Part shown: piece by piece, positions 6,673 to 7,963 of the stretch
Layout: the number at the start of each line of letters is the position of its first letter
How positions within the stretch are numbered: the first letter of the stretch is position 1
NCBI GenBank assembly: GCA_003545625.1
Contig: DODH01000297.1
Location: 1 to 7,963 of the forward strand
Length of the DNA stretch: 7,963 nucleotides
DNA from: Nitrospina sp.
Lineage (GTDB): Bacteria; Nitrospinota; Nitrospinia; Nitrospinales; VA-1
Direction: 5' to 3'
The notes under the pieces: model-generated
What the model was told of the DNA's origin: nothing
The model's database searches: none
Seen by the model: only the letters and a program-made list of their open reading frames with translations
Translations under genes and position numbers: made by a program

Positions 6673-6698
6673 GCAGACCCTTATTTCATAAGGGCTGC
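6673..6698. other. Strong hairpin: 11-bp stem with one bulge and a 3-nt loop
   Basis: GCAG (6673-6676) pairs with CTGC (6695-6698), A6677 bulges, and CCCTTAT (6678-6684) pairs with ATAAGGG (6688-6694) across the loop TTC. No T-run follows on either strand, so it is not a standard intrinsic terminator. TAAGGGC (6689-6695) can alternatively pair with GCCCTTA (6726-6732), giving two mutually exclusive folds. It lies 2 bp outside the right 36-bp repeat. Confidence 0.6.
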
Positions 6699-6902
6699 TC
6701 ATGGCCAAAAGCAATTTTTATTGGCGCCCTTAAAATAATAGCGCAGAGAAATTATTCTGTGAAGCCCTAATTTCATAGAAAATGGATGTTTGATGAAAAT
6801 GTTACTAGAAATCATGGTTTTAATTTGATACAAACCAACGACCGGCAGTTTCCTGGCGGCAGGTGAATTAAGTTTTTTTGATATAACTGAATTTGTGATC
6901 AA

Positions 6903-7457
6903 ATGAAAAATAAATCAAATCAATTAGTTTTTTGGATTTTATTAATAGTTTTCTCCCCAGCACCAGCTATTGTCTTTGGGCAATCATCCTGTGGTGAAAA
7001 AATTCCTGCATTAGGTATCTATGAACAAATCTCCCAATATTCAATTTGGGCTGCTTTATTATTTGGAATAGCGGGAATTTTACTGGAGCAGAAGATTTGG
7101 AAACGAGTTTTGCTCCTTCTTGCTGCCTTACCATTGGTCTCCTGGGGTTATGTTAATTTTATGGTTGATTATACGAGTCTTAAAACTGAAATTTTTACAT
7201 ACAATGCCATGGCCGAATCCACCCTGGCTAATATTGCCGAAGCTCAGGACAGATATAAATCAGAACAGGGAACTTATATTGGTGATTTGAGAAAACTTTA
7301 TTCGCATATAGGCGGAGCGGGTGGCATGAACGAATGCGTCAAAATATTAAATGTGCAAGCGGGATTTGATCATTGGCGTGCGGTGGCAGGTCATGTGTCG
7401 AGTCCGGACACTATTACTTGGGACAGCCGGGCCGGAACGTCTTTGAAGAAAGGTTGA
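6903..7457 (+). CDS. Membrane protein with pilin-like C-terminal domain
   Basis: I recognise no named family for the full 184 residues. Residues 7-26 (QLVFWILLIVFSPAPAIVFG) are a signal peptide or first membrane span. Two further hydrophobic segments lie at about 47-62 and 67-88, separated by a short basic loop (EQKIWKR). The rest is soluble. Residues 104-128 (AESTLANIAEAQDRYKSEQ, then GTYIGDL) resemble the stretch after the hydrophobic helix in type IV pilin-like proteins, which commonly read A..NL..I..AQ..Y....G.Y..DL. The later GFDHWRAVAGH and WDSRAG (residues 154-164 and 173-178) resemble the pilin-type core ending. Cys145 may pair with Cys30. There is no prepilin peptidase site. ATG 6903 has a poor ribosome binding site. 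The stop codon is 8 bp from the convergent CBS gene. Confidence 0.75.
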   Translation: MKNKSNQLVFWILLIVFSPAPAIVFGQSSCGEKIPALGIYEQISQYSIWAALLFGIAGILLEQKIWKRVLLLLAALPLVSWGYVNFMVDYTSLKTEIFTYNAMAESTLANIAEAQDRYKSEQGTYIGDLRKLYSHIGGAGGMNECVKILNVQAGFDHWRAVAGHVSSPDTITWDSRAGTSLKKG

Positions 7458-7465
7458 TGAACAGA

Positions 7466-7855
7466 TCAATCCTTCCACCTGACCACCATTCCATTTAGTG
7501 AGACCATTCCTGTCACCTCATTGTTTTCGATAACCATAGTGTAGGAAACATCAAAGTTGCTCAAAAACCGTGCCGCGTAGGGGATGGGCATGTCGGATTT
7601 AACCGACAACACCGGTTTGGACATGATTTCATAAACATGGGTTTCATGAAGTTTTCTTCGTTGTCCAATCACTTTTCTGGCGATATCTTTTAAGGTCATG
7701 ATGCCGTAAACGTCGTTTCCATCCCTGGGTTCCACCAGTACTGCGTTGATTTTGGTGTTCCGCATCATGTCCAAGACATCAGAGACTTTCATGATTCCAT
7801 CCACTTTGGTGAAATTGGACATCATGACGTCACGAACTTTTTGAATATCAGCCAT
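7466..7855 (-). CDS. Stand-alone CBS-pair protein
   Basis: A 129-residue protein consisting almost entirely of two CBS motifs. CBS1 spans about residues 6-62: KVRDVMMSNFTKVDGIMKV, then INAVLVEPRDGNDVYGIMTLKDIA. CBS2 spans about 73-128: HVYEIMSKPVLSVKSDMPI, then YTMVIENNEVTGMVSLNGMV. Such proteins typically bind AMP, ATP or S-adenosyl compounds and act as regulatory subunits; no partner can be assigned. ATG 7855 is chosen over ATG 7861 because GAGGAG lies 6 nt upstream of 7855 but abuts 7861. The normal V-R-D-V-M lead-in is intact here, in contrast to the CBS gene at 2191. A partial gene ends 23 bp upstream on the same strand, suggesting an operon. Confidence 0.9.
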   Translation of the reverse strand: MADIQKVRDVMMSNFTKVDGIMKVSDVLDMMRNTKINAVLVEPRDGNDVYGIMTLKDIARKVIGQRRKLHETHVYEIMSKPVLSVKSDMPIPYAARFLSNFDVSYTMVIENNEVTGMVSLNGMVVRWKD

Positions 7856-7861
7856 TCCCAT

Positions 7862-7867
7862 CTCCTC
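7862..7867 (-). promoter_or_regulatory. Ribosome binding site deciding the CBS-pair start
   Basis: GAGGAG on the minus strand is spaced 6 nt from the ATG at 7855 and 0 nt from the ATG at 7861, so it selects 7855 as the start. Confidence 0.7.
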
Positions 7868-7878
7868 AATGAGGTTAT

Positions 7879-7962
7879 TTAAAAATAACGATCTTTTGCG
7901 TCTTTTTCCATCATGGGCATCTGGCTTTCCAGTCCTATAGCTCTGTCCACATCAAGACTGAA
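7879..7962 (-). CDS. 3' end of an unidentified gene, truncated by window edge
   Basis: A minus-strand frame enters from the right edge and encodes 27 C-terminal residues, FSLDVDRAIGLESQMPMME followed by KDAKDRYF, ending at TAA 7879-7881. The tail is charged and Met-rich. Only its position supports coding: it ends 23 bp before the CBS-pair start and just upstream of that gene's ribosome binding site, as expected for the upstream gene of an operon. The fragment is too short to assign a family. Confidence 0.5.
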   Translation of the reverse strand, partial: FSLDVDRAIGLESQMPMMEKDAKDRYF

Positions 7963-7963
7963 T

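Larger units (their letters stand above)
6571..6902. other. AT-rich non-coding region with repeat and hairpin structure
   Basis: About 330 bp between the divergent DUF1566 gene and the membrane-protein gene. It holds the right 36-bp repeat (6635-6670), a bulged hairpin (6673-6698) and a near-exact direct repeat CCCTTATTTCATA (6678-6690) / CCCTAATTTCATA (6765-6777, 12 of 13 identical), each preceded at some distance by CGCAGA (6672, 6742). A minus-strand frame at 6699-6902 is open, but its composition and lack of recognisable domain argue against coding. A possible -10 hexamer TATAAC at 6882-6887 precedes the ATG at 6903 but no -35 is convincing. Confidence 0.6.

Noticed and set aside
6699..6902. 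67-codon minus-strand frame in the intergenic region
   Set aside because: No domain and no ribosome binding site, and it runs through the alternative pairing arm and the direct repeat; treated as non-coding.
1..7963. tRNA, rRNA or CRISPR array
   Set aside because: No cloverleaf-like sequence, rRNA signature or regularly spaced repeat array was seen on either strand.

Overview
The window looks like an ordinary Gram-negative bacterial chromosome segment of moderate GC with tightly packed genes. A lipoprotein signal peptide (lipobox LSGC), a C5-pathway hemA-hemC pair, nadC, two stand-alone CBS-domain genes and a DUF1566 gene are all visible. The combination would suit a deltaproteobacterial or Nitrospinota-like lineage, but that is a weak inference: no rRNA or other marker is present.

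Layout. Positions 2-2781 (+) hold hemA (5' end cut off by the window), hemC starting directly on the hemA stop codon, and a two-CBS-domain gene whose start region appears frameshifted. Positions 2794-4678 (-) hold a lipoprotein M48-type metallopeptidase overlapping a Glu/Leu/Phe/Val-type dehydrogenase by 17 bp; this operon converges on the CBS gene with a 12-bp gap. nadC (4800-5648, +) diverges from the peptidase gene. Positions 5678-6670 are the most unusual part. Two convergent genes overlap by 4 bp at their 3' ends: an IscU/NifU-N-like protein and a DUF1566 protein. Each is preceded by a copy of the same 36-bp element (32/36 identical), so the pair is flanked by an inverted repeat. Positions 6571-6902 are non-coding and hold a strong bulged hairpin and short repeats. 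Positions 6903-7457 (+) encode a membrane protein with a pilin-like tail. Positions 7466-7962 (-) hold a second CBS-pair gene and the 3' end of an unidentified upstream gene.

Function. HemA and HemC act on the route from glutamyl-tRNA to tetrapyrroles. NadC is the last step of quinolinate-derived NAD synthesis, and the dehydrogenase would be an NAD(P) user linking amino-acid carbon and nitrogen. The CBS proteins are probable adenylate-nucleotide sensors with unknown targets. No complete new multi-gene system is evident. The best candidates for something undescribed are the 36-bp repeat-flanked gene pair, the IscU-like protein lacking one usual cluster ligand, and the structured intergenic region near 6673-6732.
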